A DNA stretch of 38,043 nt, taken from NCBI GenBank assembly GCA_002503885.1, contig DASQ01000108.1:1-38043 (forward strand). Direction: 5' to 3'. The DNA is from Methanoculleus marisnigri (GTDB taxonomy: Archaea; Halobacteriota; Methanomicrobia; Methanomicrobiales; Methanoculleaceae). Shown here piece after piece: positions 7,623-15,993 of the stretch. A program made the position numbers and the translations under genes. Each line of letters opens with the position of its first letter. Positions within the stretch are counted from its first letter, which is position 1. The notes below the pieces were generated by a model. It saw only the letters and a list, made by a program, of their open reading frames with translations. It searched no databases and was not told the origin of the DNA.

Positions 7623-9478
7623 AGCGCTACCTCTCGGTCATAACGCTTGCAGAGGCACTGGCGCTCGTGGAGCGCTCCTTTCCGGCAGTCCCGGGAATCA
7701 TCCGCATCCCGGTGACCTCCGGCGCGGTCGGCAGGATCACCGCCGCGCCCATATTCGCCCGGTTCTCGGTCCCCGCCATCCACATCTCGGCGATGGACGG
7801 GATCGCGGCGAGGAGCGCCGATACCCGCGGGGCGAGCGAGCAGCACCCGGTGACCCTTCCGGATGCGGCGAGAGTCAATACGGGCAACATCGTCCCGCCC
7901 GGCTACGACGCGGTGATCATGATCGAGGACGTCTGGGTCGACGGCGAGACCTATACCATCCGAAAGCCGGTCAGCCCCTGGCAGCATATCCGCCCCGTCG
8001 GCGAGGATATCGGGGAATCCGAGATGATCCTCCCGTCATATCACCGGATCCGGCCGCCGGACCTGGGGGCGCTCGCAAACTACGGGGTCACGGACCTCGC
8101 GGTCCAGAACGTCCGCGCGGGCCTGATCCCCACCGGGAGCGAGCTGGTGCCGGCAGGCGTAATGCCCCCACCGGGGAAGGTCGTGGAGAGCAACACCCTG
8201 ATGGCCGCGGCCGTCCTTGCGGAGGCAGGCGTGGAGACGCACCGCTACCCGATCGTCCCGGACGACTACGACCTGATCCGGGACGCCGTCCGCCTCGGCG
8301 TCGCTGAGAACGATATCCTGCTCGTCTCGGCCGGCTCGTCCGCCGGAACCCGCGACTACACCGCCGATATCATCCAGGACCTCGGCGAGGTGCTGGCGCA
8401 TGGGGTCGCCATCAAACCGGGAAAACCGGTGATCATCGGCAGGATCGACGGAAAGCCGGTGATCGGTCTCCCCGGCTATCCCCTCGCGGCAGCGACCGTG
8501 CTCCGGGAGCTCGTCCTGCCGCTCATCGCCCGCTACGGCCTCCCCATCCCGCGACCGGAGGACGTCGCCGCGCGGCTGACAACAAGCCTCCAGTCGGACA
8601 TCGGGACCGACGAGTTCGTCCTCCTCTCGGTGGGGAGGATCGGTGAACGCTGGGTGGCGGTGCCGCAATCGCGGGGCGCGGGCGTCCAGATGAGTGCAGT
8701 GCGGGCAAACGCATACCTGCAGATCCCGGCACGGAAAGAGGGTGCCGAGGCCGGGGAGACCGTGAACGTCCGGCTCACCGTCCCCCGTTCCGAAGCGGAG
8801 GAGGCGGTGCTCGTCACCGGCAGCCACGACCCGGCCCTCGACTATCTGGCTGACCGGGTGAGACCGCGCGGCGTCGAGGTACACTCCACCCATGTCGGGA
8901 GCATGGGCGGGGTGATCGCGTTAAAGAAGCAGGAGTGCCACGCGGCCCCCATGCACCTCCTCGCCCCCGACGGCACCTATAACACCCATTACCTGGAGCG
9001 TTACATGCCCGGCGCCGACCTTGCCCTCCTCTGCGTGGCAGAGCGGCAGCAGGGGGTCATCTCCCGCGACGGGCTAACATTTGACGATCTGCCCGGGCGG
9101 ACGTTCGTCAACCGGCAGAAGGGGTCGGGGACCAGGGTGCTCCTTGACCACTGCCTCGCAGAGCGCGGTATCGACCCGGCGTCCATCCCCGGATACGGTC
9201 GCGAGGCGACGACCCACCTTGCGGTGGCCCTTGCAGTCCGGACCGGGGAGGCGGACGCAGGGATGGGGGTTTACAGCGCCGCAAAGGCGCTCGGTCTCCC
9301 GTTCGTCCCGGTGGCGACAGAGCGCTACGAACTCGTGATGCATCGCGCGATGCTCGACGACCCCCGGATTGCAGCCCTCGTCGAGACGGTCTCGTCGGAG
9401 GCGTTCAAGCAGATCCTCCAGGACCTCGGGGGCTACGAGACGGACGAGACAGGCGTCCTGCGCGAACTGCGAGGATGA
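7616..9478 (+). CDS. moeA2: MoeA fused to a periplasmic-binding-protein-like domain
   Basis: This 620-residue protein joins a MoeA domain (about residues 1-400) to a C-terminal PBP-like domain (about 405-615). The MoeA part shows ISAMDGIAARS, LIPTGSELV, LLVSAGSSAGTRDYT and VIGLPGYPLAA. The C-terminal part begins VLVTGSHDPALDYL and contains VNRQKGSGTRVLLDHCL and the segment TGEADAGMGVYSAAKALGL, features of the molybdate/LysR-substrate-like fold known to be fused to MoeA in archaea. It may sense or deliver molybdate or tungstate; this is inference. The start is GTG at 7616 (GTG at 7619 is possible), overlapping moeA by 7 bases. The 3' end overlaps the convergent gene at 9405-9887. Confidence 0.95.
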   Translation: MVKRYLSVITLAEALALVERSFPAVPGIIRIPVTSGAVGRITAAPIFARFSVPAIHISAMDGIAARSADTRGASEQHPVTLPDAARVNTGNIVPPGYDAVIMIEDVWVDGETYTIRKPVSPWQHIRPVGEDIGESEMILPSYHRIRPPDLGALANYGVTDLAVQNVRAGLIPTGSELVPAGVMPPPGKVVESNTLMAAAVLAEAGVETHRYPIVPDDYDLIRDAVRLGVAENDILLVSAGSSAGTRDYTADIIQDLGEVLAHGVAIKPGKPVIIGRIDGKPVIGLPGYPLAAATVLRELVLPLIARYGLPIPRPEDVAARLTTSLQSDIGTDEFVLLSVGRIGERWVAVPQSRGAGVQMSAVRANAYLQIPARKEGAEAGETVNVRLTVPRSEAEEAVLVTGSHDPALDYLADRVRPRGVEVHSTHVGSMGGVIALKKQECHAAPMHLLAPDGTYNTHYLERYMPGADLALLCVAERQQGVISRDGLTFDDLPGRTFVNRQKGSGTRVLLDHCLAERGIDPASIPGYGREATTHLAVALAVRTGEADAGMGVYSAAKALGLPFVPVATERYELVMHRAMLDDPRIAALVETVSSEAFKQILQDLGGYETDETGVLRELRG

Positions 9479-9887
9479 CCGCCTCCTCGGGGGTGGCGCA
9501 GGCCATCACCCCCTCTATCTTCCAGGTAAGGAGGCCAAAGACCGGCTTACCGGTCTTGAGGCTGACTGCGATCTCCGAGAGCGTCCCGTAACCTCCCCCG
9601 ACGGCGATCACCGCGTCCGCCGAGTGAACGAGGACAACATTCCTCGCGTGGCCCATGCCGGTGCGGATCACGACGTCGAGATAGGCGTTGCCGTCCCCGG
9701 TGTCCGGAAGGATGCCCACCGTCGTCCCGCCGGCCTCTTTTGCCCCCCTGCAGGCGGCCTCCATCACCCCGCCGAGGCCGCCGCAACAGACGGTCTCGTG
9801 ATTGCCGGCGATGAGGTAGCCGATAGTCTCTGCCGCCTCGGACTCTTCGTCGGAACAGTCCCCTCTTCCGATGACTGCGATCTGCAT
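9405..9887 (-). CDS. LOG/TIGR00725-type Rossmann nucleotide-binding protein
   Basis: This 160-residue protein has a Rossmann-like fold of the TIGR00725 family, related to LOG/lysine-decarboxylase-like phosphoribohydrolases. The start MQIAVIGRG forms the first strand and loop. GGLGGVMEAACRGAKEAGG (about residues 36-54) and the loop GGGYGTLSEI (about 106-115) form the nucleotide-binding site; the latter resembles the PGGxGTxxE motif but has Gly where LOG has Pro. Substrate is unknown. The last about 25 codons overlap the end of moeA2 on the other strand, and the Arg/Ser/Pro-rich tail is probably shaped by that overlap. A TATA box 25 bases upstream of the ATG indicates a leaderless mRNA. Confidence 0.88.
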   Translation of the reverse strand: MQIAVIGRGDCSDEESEAAETIGYLIAGNHETVCCGGLGGVMEAACRGAKEAGGTTVGILPDTGDGNAYLDVVIRTGMGHARNVVLVHSADAVIAVGGGYGTLSEIAVSLKTGKPVFGLLTWKIEGVMACATPEEAVILAVRAGRLSRPSRSPRGPGGSA

Positions 9888-9908
9888 GGGGGAGAGTCGT
9901 GCGTTGCC

Positions 9909-9914
9909 TATAAA
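9909..9914 (-). promoter_or_regulatory. TATA box giving a leaderless transcript
   Basis: On the minus strand TTTATA is centred about 25 bases before the ATG at 9887 and is preceded by TC. That spacing equals the usual archaeal TATA-to-start-site distance. There is no Shine-Dalgarno before the ATG, so the mRNA probably begins at the start codon. Confidence 0.6.
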
Positions 9915-9985
9915 GACCTGACCGGGGTTGCTCCTGCGATGCCGGCAGTCGCAACCCGCACCTCTGGCGCCTTCACTCCATTACC

Positions 9986-10062
9986 TGCACCTTTAATGCT
10001 CGAACTCCTTCCCCAACGGGGAAGTCATCTCGATCGGAATGTCGCACAAAACGCTTTGTCCC
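9986..10062 (-). repeat. Stem-loop repeat module, dispersed copy
   Basis: On the minus strand this reads a first hairpin CTTCCCCgttGGGGAAG (10024-10008) followed by GAGTTCGAGCATTAAAGGTGC. Just before the first hairpin is a second palindrome, ACAAAGCGTTTTGT (10060-10047). The order resembles the array at 31452-31604 and the copy at 15594-15640. A short block GATCGGAATGTCGCA is also shared with 15510-15530. The copy lies directly upstream of ileS. Confidence 0.6.
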
Positions 10063-10107
10063 ACGAGAACAAACGGTACAGGAGAGTGTAAATATGAGGG
10101 ATTTGCG

Positions 10108-13100
10108 GTGAAAGAAGTCACCAGCAGTTATAACCCGCGCGAGATCGAGGCGGGAGTCCAGGATTACTGGAAGAGGGAAAATACCTATGCACGCGTCCAG
10201 GACCTGAGGAAGGATGGAAAAGCATTCTTTTTCGTCGACGGGCCGCCGTATACCACGGGCCACATCCATCTCGGCACCGCCTGGAACAAGATCATAAAAG
10301 ATGCCATCCTCCGGTATCACCGGATGCGGGGTGCGAACGTCATCGAGCGGGCCGGGTACGACATGCACGGTCTCCCCATCGAGGTGAAGGTGGAGCACCA
10401 GCTCGGGTTCACCTCCAAGAAGGATATCGAGGAGTACGGCATCGCCGCATTCATCGAGCAGTGCCGGACGTTTGCGGTGACGCACATGGAGATCATGAGC
10501 GACCAGTTCCGGCAGCTCGGTGTCTGGCTCGACTTCGACAACCCCTACCAGACCATTGATCCGGGCTACATCGAGTCCGCGTGGTGGGCTATCCAGCGGG
10601 CCGACGAGCGTGGGCTCCTCGAACGCGGCCACCGGGTCGTGAACTGGTGCCCCCGGTGCGAGACGGCGATCGCCGATTCGGAGGTGGAGTACTGGGACGA
10701 GACCGACCCCTCCATCTTCGTCAAGTTCCCGGTCGTCGGGCGCGAGAATGAATTCCTGGTGATCTGGACGACGACACCCTGGACGCTCCCGGCGAACGTT
10801 GCGGTGGCGGTCAACCCCGCGTTCACCTACGCGCGGGTGCGGGCGAAGAAAGACGGCGGCGAAGAGGTCCTCTGGATCGCCGATGAACTCATCGAGCCCG
10901 TCCTGAAGATGGGCCGGTACCAGGACTTCACCGTCCTCGAACGACTGAGCGGGAGCGACCTGGTCGGGATGGAGTACGCGTCCCCGCTCGCCGGGCACGT
11001 GCCGCACCAGGCGGAGATCCGGCACCGGGTCGTGGCGGCCGACTATGTCACGCTCGAGAACACCGGCCTCGTCCATATCGCCCCCGGGCACGGATGGGAC
11101 GACTACCTGGTCGGCATCCGCGAAGGGCTTGAGGCCTTCTGCCCGGTCGACGCCGGCGGGTGTTTCACCCCGGCGGCCGGGGCATTTGCGGACATGTACG
11201 TCCGGGACGCAAACGACGTCGTCATCGACGCGCTCGGCGGCTATCTCCTCGCCAGGCGGACGATCACTCACCGTTACGGCCACTGCTGGCGGTGCAAGAC
11301 CCCCATCATCTACCGGGCGACGGCACAGTGGTTCCTGAAGGTCACCTGCATACGCGACTCGATGCTTGAGGAGATCGCGAAGGTAAAGTGGTACCCCGAG
11401 TGGGCGGGAAGCGCCCGGTTCCACGATTTCGTCAAGGAGTCCCGTGACTGGTGCATCTCCCGGCAGCGCTACTGGGGTATCCCCATCCCCATCTGGCACT
11501 GCGACCGGTGCGACGGTTACACCGTCATCGGCACCGTCGCCGATCTCGAGGAACGGTCCGGGACAAAGATTGCCGACCCTCACCGCCCCTACGTGGACGC
11601 GGTCACCATCCCGTGCTCCTGCGGCGGGGAGATGCACCGGGTAGCCGACATCTTCGATGTCTGGTTCGACTCGGCGGTCGCGTCATGGGCGACCCTCGGG
11701 TTCCCCCGGCAGCGTGAGGCCTTCGACCGTTACTGGCCGGCGGACTTCATCACCGAAGGGCAGGACCAGACCCGGGGCTGGTTCTACTCCCAGCTCGGGG
11801 CGAGCACCGTGGCGTTTGGCCGCGCTCCCTACAAGAGCGTCCTGATGCACGGGTTCGCGCTTGACGCCGAAGGGCGCAAGATGAGCAAGAGCGTCGGGAA
11901 CGTAGTGACCCCCGAAGAGGTGATGAACCAGTTCGGCGTCGACGTCCTCCGGTTCTACGTCCTCTGGGCGAACGCCCCCTGGGACGACCTGAAGTTCAAC
12001 TGGGATGGCGTGAAGACCATCCACCGGGCGCTCAACATCCTCTGGAACGTCTACCGGTTCCCGCTCCCCTATATGGTCCTGGACTCGTTTCAGCCGGCAT
12101 CCGGGGAGACCGATCGATGGGACGGGTCGTTCGTCCGGTCTCACATCCGGGATATGCCCGAAGAGGACCGCTGGATTGTCTCGCGGGTAAACACGCTCAT
12201 CCGGACACTCGACGAGGATATGCAGGAGTATCACCTTCACCGGGAGACCCGGGCGCTCGCCGCCTTCGTCCTCGAGGACCTCTCCCGCTGGTACGTGCAG
12301 CTCGTCCGGCCCCGGATGTGGCTCGATGAGGACTCACCGGAGAAGCGGTATGCCTACGAGACCTCCTACTACGTCATGCGTCGCTTGATAGCGCTCCTCG
12401 CGCCGTTTGCCCCCCACATCACCGAGGAGATCTACGGCAACCTCCGCCAGGAGGGGGACCCGGAGAGCGTCCATATGCTCGACTGGCCGGAGGCAGACGA
12501 CCTCCTGGTCGATGCGCATCTCGAGGCCGATATGGAGGTCATCCGATCGTTCGACGACGCGGTCGCCACCGCCCGGCAGGCCGGGAGACGGAAACTCCGC
12601 TGGCCGGTTGCGGAGACGGTGGTCGTCACCGAAAGCGTTGACGTGAAGGCAGCCCTCGAGGACTTAAACACCCTCGCCCTGAACCGGGCGAACACCCGGA
12701 CGGTCAGAGTCGCCTTCGGGACATGGGACCGCATCCTCTGGCAGGCCGAGCCGGTGATGCGGGCCATCGGCCCGGAGTTCGGCAGGGAGGGGCCGAAGGT
12801 GAAGGCCCTGATCGAGCAGGCGGACGGCACCGTCCTGAAGGCGGCTATCGAGCGGGAAGGAAAGGCCGAACTCGACGGCTACGAGATCACCGCGCGCCAC
12901 GTCACCTTCGCCGAAGCCCTCCCCGAGGGTGTCTTTGCGGCCCCCATGAAGGACGCGACCGTCTACGTGGATGTCACCCTCACGCCGGCGCTGGAGGCCG
13001 AGGGTTACGCCCGCGAGGTGATCCGGCGGATCCAGGAGATGCGCCGCCAGCTGGACCTGAACGTCGACGACTTCATCATCGCGGCCGTTGATGTCGCCGA

Positions 13101-13287
13101 CGAGCGGGTGGCCTCGCTTATCAAAAAAGAGGAGTGGCAGAAAGAGATCGCCGGAGAGGTGCGGGCGGCAGCCCTCACCGTCCGCCACACCGACGGAGAG
13201 AGACCCGCAGAGCCCTTTGCGCTCGAGAAGGACTGGGATGTGGAAGGCGTGCAGATGCAGATCGGCATCTCACGCGCCGGTGAGTGA
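10108..13287 (+). CDS. ileS: Isoleucyl-tRNA synthetase
   Basis: This 1059-residue class I synthetase charges tRNA-Ile. The HIGH motif appears as HIHLG at residues 52-56 and KMSKS at 591-595. A connective editing domain lies between them (TTTPWTLPANVAVAV is a clear landmark). CPRCETAIADSEVEYW is a Cys-containing motif of the family, and the C-terminal half is the anticodon-binding region. Size is normal for archaea. I chose the GTG at 10108 because GAGGGA lies 7 bases before it and the next residues (KEVTSSYNPREIE) fit the family N-terminus. An ATG at 10039 in frame would add 23 unlikely residues read from a repeat. The 3' end overlaps the convergent thg1-like gene by 18 bases. Confidence 0.96.
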   Translation: MKEVTSSYNPREIEAGVQDYWKRENTYARVQDLRKDGKAFFFVDGPPYTTGHIHLGTAWNKIIKDAILRYHRMRGANVIERAGYDMHGLPIEVKVEHQLGFTSKKDIEEYGIAAFIEQCRTFAVTHMEIMSDQFRQLGVWLDFDNPYQTIDPGYIESAWWAIQRADERGLLERGHRVVNWCPRCETAIADSEVEYWDETDPSIFVKFPVVGRENEFLVIWTTTPWTLPANVAVAVNPAFTYARVRAKKDGGEEVLWIADELIEPVLKMGRYQDFTVLERLSGSDLVGMEYASPLAGHVPHQAEIRHRVVAADYVTLENTGLVHIAPGHGWDDYLVGIREGLEAFCPVDAGGCFTPAAGAFADMYVRDANDVVIDALGGYLLARRTITHRYGHCWRCKTPIIYRATAQWFLKVTCIRDSMLEEIAKVKWYPEWAGSARFHDFVKESRDWCISRQRYWGIPIPIWHCDRCDGYTVIGTVADLEERSGTKIADPHRPYVDAVTIPCSCGGEMHRVADIFDVWFDSAVASWATLGFPRQREAFDRYWPADFITEGQDQTRGWFYSQLGASTVAFGRAPYKSVLMHGFALDAEGRKMSKSVGNVVTPEEVMNQFGVDVLRFYVLWANAPWDDLKFNWDGVKTIHRALNILWNVYRFPLPYMVLDSFQPASGETDRWDGSFVRSHIRDMPEEDRWIVSRVNTLIRTLDEDMQEYHLHRETRALAAFVLEDLSRWYVQLVRPRMWLDEDSPEKRYAYETSYYVMRRLIALLAPFAPHITEEIYGNLRQEGDPESVHMLDWPEADDLLVDAHLEADMEVIRSFDDAVATARQAGRRKLRWPVAETVVVTESVDVKAALEDLNTLALNRANTRTVRVAFGTWDRILWQAEPVMRAIGPEFGREGPKVKALIEQADGTVLKAAIEREGKAELDGYEITARHVTFAEALPEGVFAAPMKDATVYVDVTLTPALEAEGYAREVIRRIQEMRRQLDLNVDDFIIAAVDVADERVASLIKKEEWQKEIAGEVRAAALTVRHTDGERPAEPFALEKDWDVEGVQMQIGISRAGE

Positions 13288-14004
13288 CCGGATCAGCGCC
13301 GCCCCTTCAACGGTTGAGAAGAGGGGCGTCTCCTCCGGCTCCCGGATACAGGTTCGCGCGGTCTGGACGGTCTCCCCCGTCATGGGGTTATACCCCTCTT
13401 TTATGCACTCTTCACGGTAGAGAAGCGTCCCCCGCCGTTGCCAGGCCGGCGTTGCCGCCAGGTTGACGCCCCGCTCAAACATCATCTCGTGCATCGCCTC
13501 GGACTGCAGCCCCCGGAGCGCGGCGGCGGCCTCCCGGGAGCTCATTCCCTCGCTGACCAGCGCGCTCTGGCAGTAGGCGTTGATGTGGTTTCGCCACGCC
13601 TCGTTCTGCCGCGAGATAAGGTACTCGACCGCAAACTCCTCTGTTGCGGGGATGGTCCGGGCATCAAACGCAAGGGGGTTGGCGCACCCAAGCTTGATCG
13701 TCAGCACGCTCGCCGCAACCGCGGCAGTCACGGAGTCGATCTTCTCCACCCGTCCGGAGAACGGCAGCGTCTTAAAGTAAAGGCTGATCTCGTCGGAGAA
13801 GGTGTAGGCGAACGCAGGCGTAAGACCGCTCTCGGTGAGAAGGTAGCGGCAGACCGACCGCATGCTCGCGCAAAAAGCAGGATCGAACGGCTTTTTGAGA
13901 TCGAGCGCACGGGCAAGACGGTGAAAGGCCCGACCGTCGAGCCTGACGAAAACGGGGGGGAAAATGGTGAGATTCGAGAAGATCTCACGGTCTCTGGCGT
14001 CCAT
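13270..14004 (-). CDS. Thg1-like 3'-5' RNA polymerase (tRNA-His guanylyltransferase family)
   Basis: This 244-residue protein matches the Thg1/Thg1-like family, which adds nucleotides to RNA 5' ends in the 3'-5' direction using a palm fold like that of DNA polymerases. The metal-binding carboxylates are visible: D23 in VRLDGRAFHR, and D71/E72 in AYTFSDEISLYF, equivalent to human Thg1 D29, D76 and E77. The segment KLGCANPLAFDAR and the later WRNHINAYCQSAL also fit the family. It may add G-1 to tRNA-His or repair tRNA 5' ends as archaeal members do; which one cannot be told from sequence. No tRNA-His gene is in the window. It converges with and overlaps ileS by 18 bases. Confidence 0.88.
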   Translation of the reverse strand: MDARDREIFSNLTIFPPVFVRLDGRAFHRLARALDLKKPFDPAFCASMRSVCRYLLTESGLTPAFAYTFSDEISLYFKTLPFSGRVEKIDSVTAAVAASVLTIKLGCANPLAFDARTIPATEEFAVEYLISRQNEAWRNHINAYCQSALVSEGMSSREAAAALRGLQSEAMHEMMFERGVNLAATPAWQRRGTLLYREECIKEGYNPMTGETVQTARTCIREPEETPLFSTVEGAALIRSLTGA

Positions 14005-14045
14005 ATTCTATCGGTAAGGATCCCGGGATAGGCCGGAGATCATAA

Positions 14046-14309
14046 TTACGCTTCTTTTGCCGGGGACTTGAAGATCCCGGGGATGTGGCGGACGATGACG
14101 ATATCTCCGATGCTCTTTACGATGCGGAAGGGTATCTGCAGTCCTGCGTAGCCCTTCACCTCTCCGATCTCGGGATTGAGCTCGCCGATTGCAAGGGAGG
14201 CGATCTTCTTCTGGTCCACATCGAGAACGACATCGTCAACGTTCCCGATAAAGACGGCCTTATCAGTATAGACGCGCAGTCCGAACATCTCTGTGATCTG
14301 TGTTTGCAT
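14046..14309 (-). CDS. Small PRC-barrel domain protein
   Basis: This 87-residue protein is a single PRC-barrel domain (beta-rich, MFGLRVYTDKAVFIGNVDDVVLDVDQ, then the segment AGLQIPFRIVKSIGDIVIV). Such stand-alone PRC-barrels are common in euryarchaea and are thought to act in RNA processing, cell division (CdpB-type) or as adaptors. I cannot say which applies. The ATG at 14309 has a GAGGAT Shine-Dalgarno 5 bases upstream; a longer open frame extends further but overlaps the divergent protease gene. Its promoter region is shared with the M50 protease gene. Confidence 0.85.
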   Translation of the reverse strand: MQTQITEMFGLRVYTDKAVFIGNVDDVVLDVDQKKIASLAIGELNPEIGEVKGYAGLQIPFRIVKSIGDIVIVRHIPGIFKSPAKEA

Positions 14310-14330
14310 CGGTATCCTCTGAAGGTATAT

Positions 14331-14350
14331 TACTATAAATGATAAAAAGA
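14331..14350. promoter_or_regulatory. Divergent promoter region with TATA boxes for both flanking genes
   Basis: On the plus strand TATAAAT at 14334-14340 is centred 25 bases before the ATG at 14362, with no Shine-Dalgarno, so that transcript is probably leaderless. On the minus strand A/T-rich boxes (TTTTTATC at about 14348-14341, and TTTATAGT at 14339-14332) could drive the PRC-barrel gene, which does have a Shine-Dalgarno. Confidence 0.6.
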
Positions 14351-14361
14351 TACTCCTTCTC

Positions 14362-15498
14362 ATGGAAGCGTCGCTACAGATCGGGAACCTGGCCGGGATT
14401 CCGGTCAAACTGCACTGGAGTTTTCTCCTGGTGATCCCTCTCTTTGCATGGATCATCGGGAGCCAGATCCTGCTCACGACCGAGTTGATCGAGACTCTCT
14501 TCGGTGTTCCTATCAACCCGACGCTGATTACGGCGGGATTCAACCCCTACATCCTCGGGGCCGTTGTCGCGCTCGGCCTCTTTGTCGGTGTCTTCATCCA
14601 CGAGATGGCCCATTCGCTCATCGCGAAAGCAAAGGGAATCAAGATCCACAGCATCACGCTCCTCATCCTCGGAGGTGTCTCCCAGATGGAGGAGACGATG
14701 CCGGACCCAAAGGTGGAACTCCCCATGGCACTCGCAGGCCCGCTGACGAGCCTTGCGGTCGGCCTGATCTCCGGTGCCCTGGTCTACGTCTTTGCGGCGG
14801 TCGATCTGGATCCGGGCGTCGCCGGGGTTCTGGTCTTCACCTTCGGCTACCTCGGTCTCTTAAATATCCTGCTCTTCGGGTTCAACCTTCTCCCGGCGTT
14901 CCCCATGGATGGGGGGCGCGTGTTGCGGGCCTGGCTCGCCAAAAGGATGCCGCTCTCCCGCGCGACCCGGATCGCCGCCGACGTAGGAAAGGGGTTTGCC
15001 GTCCTCTTCGGGATCGTCGGGCTCCTGCTCTTGAACCCCATCCTGATCATCATCGCCTTCTTCATCTACATCGGGGCGAACCAGGAGGCCACGTTCCTCC
15101 GCTACAACATCCTGCTGCAGGACGTCACCGTAGCGGACGCGATGAGCACCCCGGTCGCCACCGTAGAACCGACAATGCCGCTCCCCCGGTTGGTTGAGAT
15201 GATGTACGAGACAAAGCACCTCGGCTTTCCCGTGGTGGAACGGGGTTCGCTCGTCGGGATCGTCGCCCTCGCCGACGTCCACAAGATCTCGCCGGCCGAC
15301 CGGGAGGCGATGCAGGTGCGGGACGTCATGACTAAAAACCCGACCACCCTCCCGCCATCGGCACCGCTCATCGATGCGCTGAGGATCATAACGGGCCAGA
15401 ATATCGGGAGGGTACCGGTGGTCGCAGACGATACGCTGGTCGGGATCGTCACCCGGACGGACGTGCTCCGGGTGATGGAGCTGCGGGAGGAGAGGTAG
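14362..15498 (+). CDS. Site-2-protease-type M50 membrane metalloprotease with two CBS domains
   Basis: This 378-residue protein is an intramembrane zinc protease of the M50 (SpoIVFB/Rip3-like) group. The zinc motif HEMAH is at residues 80-84, and the third ligand is in NLLPAFPMDGGR (D183). Several hydrophobic helices cover about residues 15-250. Two CBS domains follow (about 252-310 and 318-375; DVTVADAMSTPVATVEP and QVRDVMTKNPTTLPPS start them), probably binding an adenyl nucleotide that controls activity. The substrate is unknown. No anti-sigma or secretion partner is adjacent. Confidence 0.93.
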   Translation: MEASLQIGNLAGIPVKLHWSFLLVIPLFAWIIGSQILLTTELIETLFGVPINPTLITAGFNPYILGAVVALGLFVGVFIHEMAHSLIAKAKGIKIHSITLLILGGVSQMEETMPDPKVELPMALAGPLTSLAVGLISGALVYVFAAVDLDPGVAGVLVFTFGYLGLLNILLFGFNLLPAFPMDGGRVLRAWLAKRMPLSRATRIAADVGKGFAVLFGIVGLLLLNPILIIIAFFIYIGANQEATFLRYNILLQDVTVADAMSTPVATVEPTMPLPRLVEMMYETKHLGFPVVERGSLVGIVALADVHKISPADREAMQVRDVMTKNPTTLPPSAPLIDALRIITGQNIGRVPVVADDTLVGIVTRTDVLRVMELREER

Positions 15499-15593
15499 GG
15501 GGCTCCGTTCCGATCGGAACATCGCATAACCCCACGCACGGCTTTCGAGGGGGTATCGCCACGCACTGCCCGCCCCCGGGGGGGACGGAACGA

Positions 15594-15640
15594 CTTCCCC
15601 GCAGGGGAAGGAGTTTGAGCACCGAAGGTGCGAGTGAGGA
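15594..15640 (+). repeat. Stem-loop repeat module, dispersed copy
   Basis: Two consecutive hairpins are visible: CTTCCCCgcaGGGGAAG at 15594-15610, then GAGTTTGA, then GCACCgaaGGTGC at 15619-15631. This is the same module seen three times in tandem at 31452-31604 and inverted at 9986-10062. It is followed by a short tandem GCGCGAA(AGCGC) motif. Confidence 0.7.
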
Positions 15641-15715
15641 GCGCGAAGCGCGAAGCGCGGGCGGTGGAGGGTTACAGATATGCCCAATGCGATGGAGACA
15701 GGGGAGGGGGGCGTG

Positions 15716-15765
15716 CCCCCTCTCCCCGTCAGCCCCACCCCCAATGGCGATATCCCCACAGTCCA
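15716..15765 (+). repeat. GC-rich intergenic repeat, copy 2
   Basis: The order CCCCTCTCCCCGTCAGCCCC, ACCCCCAATG, GCGATATCCCCACAGTCCA matches window positions 11-60 closely. It is preceded by a perfect G-run/C-run hairpin (about 15691-15727). It matches the inverted copy at the right end of the window. Confidence 0.75.
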
Positions 15766-15924
15766 GTGTACCGGGCTTTTCCATCGAGTAGGTTGCTCAG
15801 GTCTTTGTAGCCCTGAATGAGTTCTCCCAACTACGCCTCATGTTCCGGCAGGTTGCAGTTGCTCAGGATCGAGATTTTCAGAACCTGTTGAACCTATTCC
15901 CACGAGCGCAGGACGGGAAGATCG

Positions 15925-15960
15925 GAGTTCAAGCACCACCAGGTGCAAACACGACTCCCT
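15925..15960 (+). repeat. Degenerate stem-loop module (GCACC/GGTGC hairpin)
   Basis: GGAGTTCAAGCACCaccaGGTGCAAACACGACTC resembles the second half of the stem-loop module (GGAGTTTGAGCACC..GGTGCGAG..ACGAC). The palindrome GCACC/GGTGC lies at 15933-15946. The first hairpin of the module is not recognisable here. Confidence 0.5.
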
Positions 15961-15993
15961 GAAGAAGCAACAGCCAGCACAGGGCATCCCCCC

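Larger units (their letters stand above)
15499..15993. other. Gene-poor spacer built from repeats and possible coding remnants
   Basis: This 495-base stretch contains a stem-loop module (15594-15640), a block TTCGAGGGGGTATCGCC (about 15545-15560) that is an inverted, imperfect match to the GCGATATCCCC part of the GC-rich repeat, the GC-rich repeat itself (15716-15765), and another GCACC/GGTGC hairpin (15925-15960). The minus strand between about 15880 and 15770 has a short protein-like frame interrupted by a stop. I see no intact gene. Confidence 0.6.

Noticed and set aside
9973..11637. Long minus-strand frame of 554 residues opposite ileS
   Set aside because: It is an antisense shadow of a clearly identified isoleucyl-tRNA synthetase; its composition (Asp/Val/Pro/His-rich, no motifs) is typical of GC-rich shadows.
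15499..15993. Insertion sequence
   Set aside because: Repeat-like ends are suggested but no transposase frame or target duplication could be seen, so only repeats are reported.
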